Assembly (NCBI RefSeq): GCF_023558375.1
Contig: NZ_CP083761.1
Span: forward strand, 3,460,501-3,524,500
Source of the DNA: Chroococcidiopsis sp. CCMEE 29
GTDB lineage: Bacteria; Cyanobacteriota; Cyanobacteriia; Cyanobacteriales; Chroococcidiopsidaceae
DNA length: 64,000 nt
Direction: 5' to 3'
Part shown: one piece after another, positions 1-10,970 of the stretch
Position numbering within the stretch: position 1 is the first letter of the stretch
Layout: the number at the start of each line of letters is the position of its first letter
Notes under the pieces: generated by a model
Told to the model about the DNA's origin: nothing
The model's database searches: none
What the model saw: only the letters and a program-made list of their open reading frames with translations
Program-made: the position numbers and the translations under genes

Positions 1-933
1 ATCAACCAAGCGCTGAAAATCATCCACCCTGTAGAAGACCCCTTATATAATCAAAACCCAACTGGGCAAGTTTACGAACCGTTGAGTGAAGATGCCTGCG
101 CTGGGTTAGCCGCTGGATCAGCACTGATGGGTAGTCGGACTCTCTGGTGTTCCTATGAATCTTTTGCCATTAACGGGTTACCGATTTGGCAAACGGTGAC
201 GCAAGCGATGGCAGAACTGCGCCGTCCGACTCCCTCTACTGTTACCTTGTTTACCGCTGGGGCATTAGAACAAGGGCGTAACGGTTGGACTCACCAGCGT
301 CCAGAAATTGAGGCTTATTTTGCGGCGATGATGCGGAATGGAAATGTTTTCCCCCTGTTTCCGCCAGATGCTAATAGTATTCAAGTTTGTTACGAGTGGG
401 CGCTGACGACTAAGAATAAGGGAATTGTAATTACTGCCAGTAAGTCACCGCTACCAATTCGAACTACTTTTGAACAAGGTCGTAAGGCAATTCAAGATGG
501 GGCGATCGCGCTGCAGGAAATAGAAGGTAGCAAAACGGTTGTGTTTGCAGTGGTGGGTGATATGGTACTGCTGCCAGTATTTGAAGCCGCTGCCTACTTA
601 GAGGCCCAAGAAGTGGGTGTACGGATTGTTTCAGTTGTTAACCCGCGCCGCTTATATCGCCCTAGTGATGTGGCATGGGAAAGCTGTGCTGAATCCGATG
701 GTGAGTTCTTAGATGATGCTGGGTTTGAGACGCTGTTTGGTGGCGATGCCTTAATTGGGGTGACAGCGGGTGCGAGTGGGGTGCTGGAACCAGTGATGTT
801 GCGCAGTACCGCTAAACGGGATACCTTAGCTTGGAAGCGGGGAGAAACCACGGCTAGTCCTGCGCAGTTAATGGCGTTGAATGGATTAACGGCTGAAAAT
901 CTAGTGAAACGCGCCCTAGAGTTGGTTAGTTAG
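1..933 (+). CDS. Phosphoketolase, C-terminal part (5' end outside window)
   Basis: The frame is open from base 1, so this is the 3' part (about 310 codons) of a longer gene. It matches the C-terminal region of thiamine-diphosphate-dependent xylulose-5-phosphate/fructose-6-phosphate phosphoketolases, which are usually about 800 residues. They cleave the sugar phosphate with inorganic phosphate to acetyl phosphate and a shorter aldose phosphate in the cytosol. Visible family segments are CYESFAI (near codon 52), GWTHQRPEIEAYF and FPPDANS, followed by the C-terminal domain with a GVRIVSVVNPRRLY stretch. The protein ends at a TAG at 931. A TTG at 82 could be miscalled as the start, but homology continues upstream of it. 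In cyanobacteria such enzymes bypass lower glycolysis to make acetyl-CoA precursors. Substrate preference cannot be read from this portion. Confidence 0.85.
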   Translation: MNQALKIIHPVEDPLYNQNPTGQVYEPLSEDACAGLAAGSALMGSRTLWCSYESFAINGLPIWQTVTQAMAELRRPTPSTVTLFTAGALEQGRNGWTHQRPEIEAYFAAMMRNGNVFPLFPPDANSIQVCYEWALTTKNKGIVITASKSPLPIRTTFEQGRKAIQDGAIALQEIEGSKTVVFAVVGDMVLLPVFEAAAYLEAQEVGVRIVSVVNPRRLYRPSDVAWESCAESDGEFLDDAGFETLFGGDALIGVTAGASGVLEPVMLRSTAKRDTLAWKRGETTASPAQLMALNGLTAENLVKRALELVS

Positions 934-968
934 GCTGGATGTGATGCCCCTGCCTAGTTTATAACTAG

Positions 969-1867
969 ATGGGGGCTAGCAATCCTCTACTAACTTCGGA
1001 GTATAAACTACACCCATTTGTGACTAATATTCTGACAGCAATAAACACAATTGTTGCTCATCCTATCTCGGATCTAGTTAGTTATTACAAAGGTAGTAAC
1101 AGAATCAATCAGGTTGGTGATGCTTTGGAATGCTTCATCAAAGATGTATTCGCTGATACTGTAACTGAAAGCGATCAACAAAGAAAGTTGGTGAGGTATG
1201 CTGAGGTTTTTTCATATAGTGGCAATGCAAATAATCCCCCTGATTTAATGTTGAGGAATGGCGATGCTATAGAAGTTAAAAAAATAGAATCTTTAGGTGC
1301 TGGAATTGCGTTAAACAGTTCTTATCCAAAATCAAAGCTGTTTTATGACAGCCCTTTAATTACGAATCACTGCCGTCAATGTGAAGATTGGCAAGAAAAA
1401 GATATAATTTATGCGATTGGGGTCGCACAGGATAAAAAATTAAAACTACTTTGGCTTATCTACGGCGACTGCTATGCTGCAGATAGGGAAATTTATGAAA
1501 GAGTTACAGATACAATAGCGAGTGGGATTAATCAAATACCAGGAGTTGAATTCTCTGAAACAAGAGAACTAGGAAGAGTTAATAAAGTAGATCCTTTAAA
1601 CATAACTTACTTGAGAATTAGGGGATGTGGGGCATCCAAAATCCCCTATCAGTTTTCAATTATGTAAACTTGGGTTATGATAAGAGCGCAGATTTTCAGG
1701 TAATTACTATTATGAAAAGTAGTAAATATTTATCCTTTCCTATTCAAGACAGAACCAAAATTGAAGATGGATCAAATAATAATTTACAAATGCTTGACGC
1801 ACAGATTAAATCTCCTAACAACCCTATACAGCTTATTCCGGCTAAAATTGTAATTTATAAACGATAG
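969..1867 (+). pseudogene. NgoPII/HaeIII-type restriction endonuclease, frameshifted
   Basis: Two overlapping frames together make one protein of about 299 residues. The first (969-1667) carries the N-terminal and central parts, including YYKGSNRINQVGDALE and a PDLMLRNGDAIEVKK segment that fits a PD-(D/E)xK nuclease core (D, then ExK). At about 1620-1625 the expected continuation RIRG-MWGIQNPL is found only in another frame, which runs on from 1625 to 1867. One base appears to be missing; adding a base before the ATG at 1625 would join the frames. Family members are near 280 residues, so neither fragment alone is complete. The gene lies 26 bp before a matching GGCC-type methyltransferase, as in a type II restriction-modification pair. 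The region is visibly richer in A+T than its neighbours, which suggests transfer. A sequencing error is the main alternative to a true mutation. Confidence 0.75.
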
Positions 1868-1893
1868 TTCAATAATTGTAGTTAAGAGTCTAA

Positions 1894-2970
1894 ATGGATG
1901 TAGTATCTCTATTCTCTGGTTGTGGTGGCTTAGACTTGGGATTTCACCAAGCTGGCTTTAACATTATTTGGGCGAATGAATATGATAAATCAATCTGGGA
2001 CACTTACGAGTTTAACCATCCAGATACAAAGTTAGATAAAAGAGATATAAGAGCTGTTCAATCCTCTGAAATTCCTAATTGCATCGGTGTAATTGGCGGG
2101 CCTCCGTGCCAAAGTTGGAGTGAAGCTGGTGCTGGTAGAGGAATTAATGACAGTAGAGGTCAGTTATTTTACGATTACATCAGAATTCTAAAAGACAAAA
2201 AACCTCTTTTCTTTCTAGCTGAAAATGTTAGTGGTATTTTAGCAGACAGGCATACTCAAGCCTTCACAAATATTTTAAATCAATTTAAAGATGCGGGCTA
2301 TGAAGTAACTTATAAATTATTGAATGCTCATGATTTTGACGTACCTCAAGATAGAAAAAGAGTGATTATTGTTGGCTATCGAGAGGATATGGGAGGTTGC
2401 TTTGATTTTCCAAAAGGTGGTAATAAAAATTTTACCCTTAGAGATGCTGTATATAATTTAAATCACATAGAACCTGTAAGAGTACAGGGGTATTCAGATA
2501 TTAAAAATAACAAAATACCTAATCATGAATATCTAGATAGTAGTTTTTCAAGTATTTATATGTCAAGAAATAGAGTAAGAAGTTGGGATGAACCATCTTT
2601 TACAATCCAAGCTGGTGGTAGACATGCTCCCATACATCCTCAAGCTAGAAAAATGATTTGGCTTGAGAAAGACAAATGGATGTTCGATCCTAAATCACCT
2701 AAACCATATCGCCGACTATCTGTCAGGGAATGTGCAAGAATTCAAACTTTTCCAGATAATTTTATTTTTAAATACAGGCATATAGCTGATGGCTATAAAA
2801 TGGTTGGCAATGCTGTTCCTGTCAACTTTGCCAGGATTTTGGCAAATAAGATACTTGAGGACGTACAGCAGTATCAAAAGTTGGGCATTTGTAGTAGTTT
2901 GCGTAAGATTCAGTGTTATACGCAATTAACTTTAATAAATCAGAACTTTGATACTCTAGTACAGCAATAG
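1894..2970 (+). CDS. C5-cytosine DNA methyltransferase, HaeIII/NgoPII type
   Basis: This is a 358-residue S-adenosylmethionine-dependent DNA (cytosine-5) methyltransferase. Motif I FSGCGGLDLGF is at residues 7-17. Motif IV GGPPCQSWSEAG carries the catalytic cysteine near residue 72. The motif VI ENV is in LAENVSGI, motif VIII is QDRKRV, and motifs IX-X are RRLSVRECARIQTFPDNF and GNAVPVNFA. The overall sequence, including NEYDKSIW, FLAENV and SRNRVR-W-EP, follows M.HaeIII closely, so the predicted target is GGCC, with the internal cytosine methylated. After motif X there is an extra tail of about 35 residues that M.HaeIII lacks. The gene appears intact while its nuclease partner is frameshifted, so it may now act as an orphan methylase. 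The start ATG is set by motif I lying directly behind it. Confidence 0.92.
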   Translation: MDVVSLFSGCGGLDLGFHQAGFNIIWANEYDKSIWDTYEFNHPDTKLDKRDIRAVQSSEIPNCIGVIGGPPCQSWSEAGAGRGINDSRGQLFYDYIRILKDKKPLFFLAENVSGILADRHTQAFTNILNQFKDAGYEVTYKLLNAHDFDVPQDRKRVIIVGYREDMGGCFDFPKGGNKNFTLRDAVYNLNHIEPVRVQGYSDIKNNKIPNHEYLDSSFSSIYMSRNRVRSWDEPSFTIQAGGRHAPIHPQARKMIWLEKDKWMFDPKSPKPYRRLSVRECARIQTFPDNFIFKYRHIADGYKMVGNAVPVNFARILANKILEDVQQYQKLGICSSLRKIQCYTQLTLINQNFDTLVQQ

Positions 2971-3237
2971 CTTAATAAATTAGATTAATTCATTACTCGC
3001 GCATGAGCAATCTCTCTGCTACCAATTGAACTGACTTGTTCACCGATGACTCAGTATATTTTGAGTGCATCGCCATTTTTACAAGGAAAATAGATAAGTG
3101 AATATCAAAATATAAAATATAGAGCTTGAGAGGTTTTTTATATAAAACTTCTAATTAGAGTTAAACCAGCCTATAAATGTTCTCACAGTAGCTGACTTGG
3201 AAGCCCTGATTATCAAAATAGTTCAGCTTCAGACTGA

Positions 3238-4167
3238 TTAACTCTGCCGAGCCCTTCCTAATGCGATCGCGATTGAGCCAGACACTACTAAAACTGCCCC
3301 TAATATTCCCAATACCGTCAGGCGTTCTGGTGCAATCAAGTTTGGCATTATAGATGATACGCCCCATACTGAGAGCACAGTAAAAATGGGAGTTGCGGCT
3401 AGCACTGCACTGACTCGTGAGGCTTCCCAGTGATCCAGTGCCTCAGCAAAAGCACCATAAGCTACTAGGGTATTCAAGCCACAGAAAAGTAGCATTCCCA
3501 GATGTAAAGGACTCAGTGACAGTATTGTTTGAGGTGTGGCAACAGGTGTGAATACAAGCGCACAGCCGCCGTAGATCATCAGCATGATGCTTGAGGACGG
3601 TAATCTTTGCAGTAACTGCTTTTGAGCCAAAGCATAGACAGCCCACATCGCTGCTGCCAGCACCAGTAGGCTACTGCCCAACAGATATTTGCTAGGTGCT
3701 GTAATCAAAGTGCGTAATTGCTCATGGAAAAACAGAGCGAACCCTAAAGTTAGCACACTCATACCTGTCCATTGACGCAGGGTATAACGTTCCTTGAACA
3801 CAGCGATCGCTCCCAAACCAAACATTACCGGAGCTAGCTGAATCAACACTTGGGCATTAGACGGTGAAGTTTGGGCTAAGCCTTGCAGGAATAATAGGTA
3901 ATTCAGCCCCAAAAATATAGTGGCGATCGCTAGCAGCCCCAGAGAAGGCAATCGCAGTTGTTGCAGTTTAGGTAATTGCTGCCGTACAGCTAAATAAACA
4001 GCTAGCAGCCCAAAGGCCACCAAAAAGCGAAACCAAGTCAGGGTATAGACATCAAGGTCTTGAAGGACTACCATCAGGGCGATCGGCAAAATGCCCCATA
4101 GGAATACAGTCAATAGTGATAACGCTAACCCTAAACGCCAGCGACCTGAACTAGAGTGAAGTGGCAT
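3238..4167 (-). CDS. EamA/DMT-family membrane transporter
   Basis: This is a 309-residue integral membrane protein with about ten hydrophobic segments arranged as two similar halves, the layout of the drug/metabolite transporter (EamA/RhaT) superfamily. The segment PSNAQVLIQLAPVMFGLGAIAVFKERYTLRQW, at the end of the first half, carries the typical helix followed by E-R and a tryptophan. The second half has the matching SAVLAATPIFTVLSVWG stretch near residue 255. Members export or import metabolites and amino acids; no substrate can be assigned here. It is transcribed towards the restriction-modification cassette, with about 270 bp of A+T-rich sequence without a recognisable gene between them. 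The gene ends in a short region containing one HIP1 octamer. Confidence 0.85.
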   Translation of the reverse strand: MPLHSSSGRWRLGLALSLLTVFLWGILPIALMVVLQDLDVYTLTWFRFLVAFGLLAVYLAVRQQLPKLQQLRLPSLGLLAIATIFLGLNYLLFLQGLAQTSPSNAQVLIQLAPVMFGLGAIAVFKERYTLRQWTGMSVLTLGFALFFHEQLRTLITAPSKYLLGSSLLVLAAAMWAVYALAQKQLLQRLPSSSIMLMIYGGCALVFTPVATPQTILSLSPLHLGMLLFCGLNTLVAYGAFAEALDHWEASRVSAVLAATPIFTVLSVWGVSSIMPNLIAPERLTVLGILGAVLVVSGSIAIALGRARQS

Positions 4168-4251
4168 TGCAAAGTTTTAGATTTTGGATTTTGGCAATAG
4201 AATCAATCTTTAGTCCCTAGCTCGTTAAAGTTTCTAATCTCAAGCGCCAGC

Positions 4252-5424
4252 TTAAAAGAAATCAGGCATCCAAGGGGATAAACCTGCAAATATTTCAGTA
4301 GCAGTGGAAATCGCTGTTTCTGTAGCATCTAGTTGTCCCGCTAGCTGCAATTGGTGGGGTGTAAACAAGCCTGTATAAAGTGGTGCTAGCCCTCGCACGT
4401 CTAACTTCAACTCGCCTTTTCCGCCTCTAGCAACCTCACCACGTCCATTGGCGACCGAAAGCATGAATTTGCCGTTATTTTCAGCTATTAAGTCATCTCG
4501 AACTTCTAAATGCAGTTCAGCCTCAATTTCTGGCGGATAACCCCGCTTAGAGAGTGCCTTGCCGACATCAATCACTCGCAGCAGCCACCGATCAGCGAAC
4601 CTGGGCTTGGCAGTTTGCTCTGGCAGCAACAACATTAGAGAATCGCTCGCCGCCCCCCGCCATCGCACCTTTTTGATTGAGGAGCGATGATTGGCAAGAA
4701 AACACCAGAAAGTTTTTGCGGCAGCAGCTGTGAGAACTACCCTATCCTTGACCAGCAGTAAAGAGCCATCCTCTGCTGGCTGTTGGCTGAAGATAATGTA
4801 ACCTTCAGGCTGGTCTGTTGAACCGAGAAGATAAGCGTAGTATATTTCCTTCTCATCTGGTTGGGTTGTTTGCTGCCAGATGGCTGGATTGCGGTCTAAA
4901 TGTCCATTAATTAATCTTGCCTGTTGCTGATATAGGTCGTGAAAAACTTGACAATCAGATGGAACAGGTAAAACAGATAACGGCTGCTCCCGAACCTGGA
5001 TACTCTCAGTCGGAATTTCCCAACCGCACAAGGCACCACCCTGCTCATACCCTGCTTTTCGATATAAGCGCTGAGTAGCTGGATAGAGAACAGAGATCGG
5101 TACTCCCTTAGTATGCAGTTCCTTTACAGTGTGCTGCATCAAGGCGATCGCCGCTCCCGAACCACGATACTCTGGAGCAATCCCAACTGCGGCAATTCCT
5201 GTCATCGGCACGCACTGACCGCCAAACCACTGACCCATTGAGAGCATTGCCAATCCACCGACAACTTGCTCAGAGCGATGGATGAGACGGAGGTTTTCTA
5301 CCCCAATGCGGTTGATGTAGGTTTCAATATTACCGGGTGGACTGATAAAACACTGCTCTGCGATCTTCCCAAACTGCCGAACATCGTCTTGATTAGCAAT
5401 GCTGTATTCAAATTGAGGCGTCAT
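4252..5424 (-). CDS. Eis-like GNAT N-acetyltransferase
   Basis: This 390-residue protein has an N-terminal GNAT domain with the acetyl-CoA binding loop VGIAPEYRGSGAA at about residues 80-92, a middle GNAT-like domain, and a C-terminal sterol-carrier-protein-2-like domain (about residues 285-390, with DVRGLAPLYTGLFTP). That order is typical of the Eis family, whose mycobacterial members acetylate amines such as aminoglycosides and protein lysines. The fragment ISVLYPATQRLYRKAGYE before the first domain boundary is characteristic. The physiological substrate in cyanobacteria is unknown. It is on the same strand as ligA, about 105 bp away, and as the DMT transporter, about 85 bp away, but the gaps give no proof of an operon. 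The start is the ATG at 5424. Confidence 0.85.
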   Translation of the reverse strand: MTPQFEYSIANQDDVRQFGKIAEQCFISPPGNIETYINRIGVENLRLIHRSEQVVGGLAMLSMGQWFGGQCVPMTGIAAVGIAPEYRGSGAAIALMQHTVKELHTKGVPISVLYPATQRLYRKAGYEQGGALCGWEIPTESIQVREQPLSVLPVPSDCQVFHDLYQQQARLINGHLDRNPAIWQQTTQPDEKEIYYAYLLGSTDQPEGYIIFSQQPAEDGSLLLVKDRVVLTAAAAKTFWCFLANHRSSIKKVRWRGAASDSLMLLLPEQTAKPRFADRWLLRVIDVGKALSKRGYPPEIEAELHLEVRDDLIAENNGKFMLSVANGRGEVARGGKGELKLDVRGLAPLYTGLFTPHQLQLAGQLDATETAISTATEIFAGLSPWMPDFF

Positions 5425-5529
5425 ATAATCTACCGCCTAGCAACGTAGACTACAAGTATACTACAAACAGCGGTACGATACTTCTCCTTGCCTCTTCTTC
5501 CTCTGCGTTCTCTGCGCCTTTGCGGTTCG

Positions 5530-7875
<2,346 letters not shown>

Positions 7876-8133
7876 ATGAGAATTTGGCTTGCCTGCTTTC
7901 TATTGCTATTTGCGATCGCCGAACTATTGGAATGGGTACAACACCTATCTCTACCATTGCCAATTTATATTTTGGGTGGGACGTTTTTGGCGATCGCCTC
8001 TAACTCTAACAAGCGATTGGGTCTATTTTTCGGGAATTCACCGATTGAACCACCATCAGCCATCGAGGATTCTGATTACCCCACCAATTGTACCAAACTT
8101 AGCCAATCCCAATCTAAAGCCGTATCTCCCTAA
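7876..8133 (+). CDS. Small membrane protein of unknown function
   Basis: An 85-residue reading frame begins with ATG about 6 bp after the purine-rich tggggtgaa. Residues 1-45 form two hydrophobic segments (roughly 3-18 and 27-42) broken by EWVQHLSLPLP, suggesting a small membrane hairpin. The C-terminal 35 residues are polar and rich in Ser and Pro. I do not recognise a characterised family. It lies about 240 bp before gyrA on the same strand. A competing frame at 7889-8164 is less convincing because its composition is not membrane- or protein-like and it has no good ribosome binding site. The frame is plausible but not proven. Confidence 0.5.
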   Translation: MRIWLACFLLLFAIAELLEWVQHLSLPLPIYILGGTFLAIASNSNKRLGLFFGNSPIEPPSAIEDSDYPTNCTKLSQSQSKAVSP

Positions 8134-8277
8134 TCTCCTGCATCTATACTGTCTGAATCATTGAGGATGAACGCTCTGATAGCGAGCGTTTGATGTTTCC
8201 CAAGCTCCGCGTCAGAGCGCCTTTGAAAGCTCCTCTGCTATCCCACCAATCACGGGCAAATTGTGATAAAATCTTAA

Positions 8278-8342
8278 TATAATTTAGCTTTATTTGGAAG
8301 CTAGGCAGAAGGCTTGGCAAGCTTTTGCGTATTATCTGCCTA
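8278..8342 (+). promoter_or_regulatory. Candidate gyrA promoter and leader hairpin
   Basis: A perfect TATAAT lies at 8278-8283 with no good -35 box at the usual distance. Downstream, taggcaga (8302-8309) pairs with tctgccta (8335-8342), with further pairing inside (aagct repeats), giving a hairpin in the predicted leader that ends about 34 bp before the gyrA ATG. gyrA is often controlled by supercoiling in bacteria; whether this structure takes part is inference. Confidence 0.4.
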
Positions 8343-8375
8343 AAACTATCCATTTTTCGGAGTTTTTTTACAATT

Positions 8376-10970
8376 ATGACCACTTCCCAGGAACGGATTA
8401 TCCCGATAGAGCTGCGGAATGAGATGTCTCGGTCGTACCTGGAATACGCCATGAGCGTGATTGTAGGACGGGCGTTGCCAGATGCTAGAGACGGGTTGAA
8501 ACCGGTACATCGGCGCATTCTCTACGCCATGCATGAATTGGGCTTGACCGCAGATCGCCCGTTTCGGAAGTGCGCCCGTGTCGTGGGGGAAGTGTTGGGT
8601 AAATATCACCCCCACGGTGATACGGCTGTGTACGATGCCCTGGTGCGGATGGCGCAGGATTTTTCTATGCGATCGCCCCTCATTAACGGGCATGGCAACT
8701 TCGGCTCAGTGGACAATGACCCACCAGCCGCCATGCGTTACACAGAATGCCGCTTGCAAGCATTAACTGGCGATGCTCTGCTACGTGATATTGAATCGGA
8801 AACTGTAGACTTTACCGATAACTTCGACGGCTCCCAGCAAGAACCATTAGTCTTACCTGCACGTATCCCCCAATTGCTGCTGAATGGCTCTTCGGGCATT
8901 GCTGTAGGCATGGCAACAAACATTCCGCCCCACAACCTGGGAGAGTTAATTGATAGCTTAGTAGCGCTGATCCAAAACCCAGAACTTACGGATATCCAGC
9001 TGATGCAGTATGTCCCAGGTCCCGACTTTCCCACGGGGGGGCAAATTTTGGGAACAACTGGGATACGGGAAGCTTATACTACTGGTCGCGGTTCAATCAC
9101 CATGCGTGGGGTAGCTGTGATTGAAACCGTTGAACAGCGGGGTCGTCCAGACCGAGAAGCGATTATAATCACTGAGCTGCCTTACCAAACAAATAAGGCG
9201 GCGCTGATTGAAAAAATCGCTGAAATGGTCAACGAAAAGCGGTTGGAAGGGATCGCAGATATACGAGATGAAAGCGATCGCGATGGGATGCGAATCGTGA
9301 TTGAACTCAAGCGCGATGCCTATCCTCGAGTGGTTCTGAATAATCTTTACAAGCAAACACCCTTACAGGCAAACTTTGGGGCAAATATGCTGGCTTTGGT
9401 TAATGGAGAACCCCAGCTGCTAACCCTAAAGCAATTCCTCAATGTCTTCCTAGACTTCCGGATTGAAGCGATTACTCGGCGAACACGCTATGAATTGCGT
9501 AAAGCAGAGGAACGCGACCATCTACTGCAAGGGCTATTAATTGCGCTGTTAAACCTAGATGGGATCATTCATCTGATCCGCAGTGCAGCGGATACGCCGA
9601 CAGCACGTCAAGAACTGATGGATTCTTATAGACTATCTGAGGCACAAGCTGATGCAATTTTGCAGATGCAGCTGCGGCGTCTAACTGCCTTGGAAGCCGA
9701 GAAAATTCGGCAGGAACACGACGATTTACAAGCGCAAATTGCCGACTTACAAGACATCTTGGCGCGGCGCGATCGCATCCTGTCAATTATTGAAACCGAA
9801 GTCACTCAACTGAAAACAACCTATGCTACGCCGCGACGGACGCTAATAGAACCAGTTGAAGGCGAGTTTGATGATATTGACCTGATCGCCAATGAAAAAG
9901 CAGTCATTCTGGTGACTGAGCAAGGTTATATCAAACGGATGCCGGTTAACACCTTTGATGCTCAAAGTCGTGCTACTCGCGGCAAGTCAGGAACCCGAAT
10001 GAAAGAGGATGACGGGGTTGAGCATTTCTTCACTTGCTGCGACCATGATAGCGTTCTCTTTTTCAGCGAGCGCGGCGTAGTCTACTGTCTCAAGGCGTAT
10101 CAAATTCCAGCCGGTTCACGCACGAGTCGAGGCGTGCCGATTGTGCAAATGCTCCCGATTCCGCGAGAAGAGAAAATTACCTCAGTTGTCCCAGTCAGCG
10201 AGTTTACCAGCGATGAATATTTGGTAATGCTGACTAAGGGCGGTTACATCAAGAAGACTGAATTAGCAGCTTTCAGTAGTATCCGAGCGAATGGATTGAT
10301 TGCTATTTCCCTAGAAGAAGGGGATCAACTACGATGGGTACGACGGGCGCGAGTTGAAGATAGTATCATCATTGGCTCTCGTTATGGCATGGCAATTCAC
10401 TTTAGAACCAACCATGAGCAATTGCGTCCCCTTGGTAGAGCCACACGCGGCGTGAGAGCAATGAAACTTCGCCCTGGAGATGAACTAGTCGGTATGGATA
10501 TCCTATCGGGTGCAATTCTTGCCGATTTAAACACAGTTGAAGCAGATATTACAGAAGCCGACATTGAAGAGATTGAAACCGAGGAGATTGAAACCGAAGA
10601 ATCAACAGAAGTGCTGATAAACGGCAATCAAGGTCCTTGGGTACTGGTGATCACAATGGGCGGCTACGGCAAGCGGGTGCCAGTTTCTCAGTTTAAGCTG
10701 TACAATCGGGCGACGAAGGGGAAGATTGCAACTAAGTTCAAAAACCGCAAATTTCAAGACAAGCTAGCGTCCCTCATGATTGTGAATGAGGATGATGAAT
10801 TGATGATGGTCACAAGTCGCGGCATTATCATTCGTCAAGCCGTCAAGGCAATTTCTCCTCAATCTAGGTCAGCAACCGGAGTAAGAGTACAGCGTCTGGA
10901 TGAGGATGATGCGATCGCAGCCGTGGCTTTGGTTCCCCCTGATGTCAGTGATGAGGAAGCGTCTGAGTAG
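8376..10970 (+). CDS. gyrA: DNA gyrase subunit A
   Basis: This 864-residue type II topoisomerase subunit cuts and rejoins DNA in the A2B2 gyrase that introduces negative supercoils. The winged-helix region has [14 protein letters not shown], and the catalytic tyrosine is Tyr122 in AMRYTE, the same number as in E. coli. The quinolone-determining region reads [17 protein letters not shown]. The C-terminal beta-pinwheel has repeated blades such as [16 protein letters not shown] and GYGKRVP. The sequence agrees with the cyanobacterial GyrA type, including the [18 protein letters not shown] start. The ATG at 8376 is chosen because this conserved N-terminus follows it and cggagt lies upstream. Between the last blades an acidic insert (about residues 725-745) has a tandem [12 protein letters not shown]. 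The classical QRRGGRG box is replaced by ATRGKSG. Confidence 0.96.
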   Translation: MTTSQERIIPIELRNEMSRSYLEYAMSVIVGRALPDARDGLKPVHRRILYAMHELGLTADRPFRKCARVVGEVLGKYHPHGDTAVYDALVRMAQDFSMRSPLINGHGNFGSVDNDPPAAMRYTECRLQALTGDALLRDIESETVDFTDNFDGSQQEPLVLPARIPQLLLNGSSGIAVGMATNIPPHNLGELIDSLVALIQNPELTDIQLMQYVPGPDFPTGGQILGTTGIREAYTTGRGSITMRGVAVIETVEQRGRPDREAIIITELPYQTNKAALIEKIAEMVNEKRLEGIADIRDESDRDGMRIVIELKRDAYPRVVLNNLYKQTPLQANFGANMLALVNGEPQLLTLKQFLNVFLDFRIEAITRRTRYELRKAEERDHLLQGLLIALLNLDGIIHLIRSAADTPTARQELMDSYRLSEAQADAILQMQLRRLTALEAEKIRQEHDDLQAQIADLQDILARRDRILSIIETEVTQLKTTYATPRRTLIEPVEGEFDDIDLIANEKAVILVTEQGYIKRMPVNTFDAQSRATRGKSGTRMKEDDGVEHFFTCCDHDSVLFFSERGVVYCLKAYQIPAGSRTSRGVPIVQMLPIPREEKITSVVPVSEFTSDEYLVMLTKGGYIKKTELAAFSSIRANGLIAISLEEGDQLRWVRRARVEDSIIIGSRYGMAIHFRTNHEQLRPLGRATRGVRAMKLRPGDELVGMDILSGAILADLNTVEADITEADIEEIETEEIETEESTEVLINGNQGPWVLVITMGGYGKRVPVSQFKLYNRATKGKIATKFKNRKFQDKLASLMIVNEDDELMMVTSRGIIIRQAVKAISPQSRSATGVRVQRLDEDDAIAAVALVPPDVSDEEASE

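Noticed and set aside
594-851. Minus-strand frame inside the phosphoketolase gene
   Set aside because: It lies wholly within a strong conserved gene on the other strand and has low-complexity composition.
1611-1640. Programmed frameshift in the restriction nuclease
   Set aside because: No slippery heptamer is visible at the junction; a lost base or sequencing error explains it better.
3161-3367. 68-residue minus-strand frame at the end of the DMT transporter
   Set aside because: It overlaps the real gene in another frame and lacks protein-like sequence and a ribosome binding site.
7889-8164. Alternative 91-residue frame overlapping the small membrane protein
   Set aside because: The frame at 7876 has a better start and a clear hydrophobic pattern.
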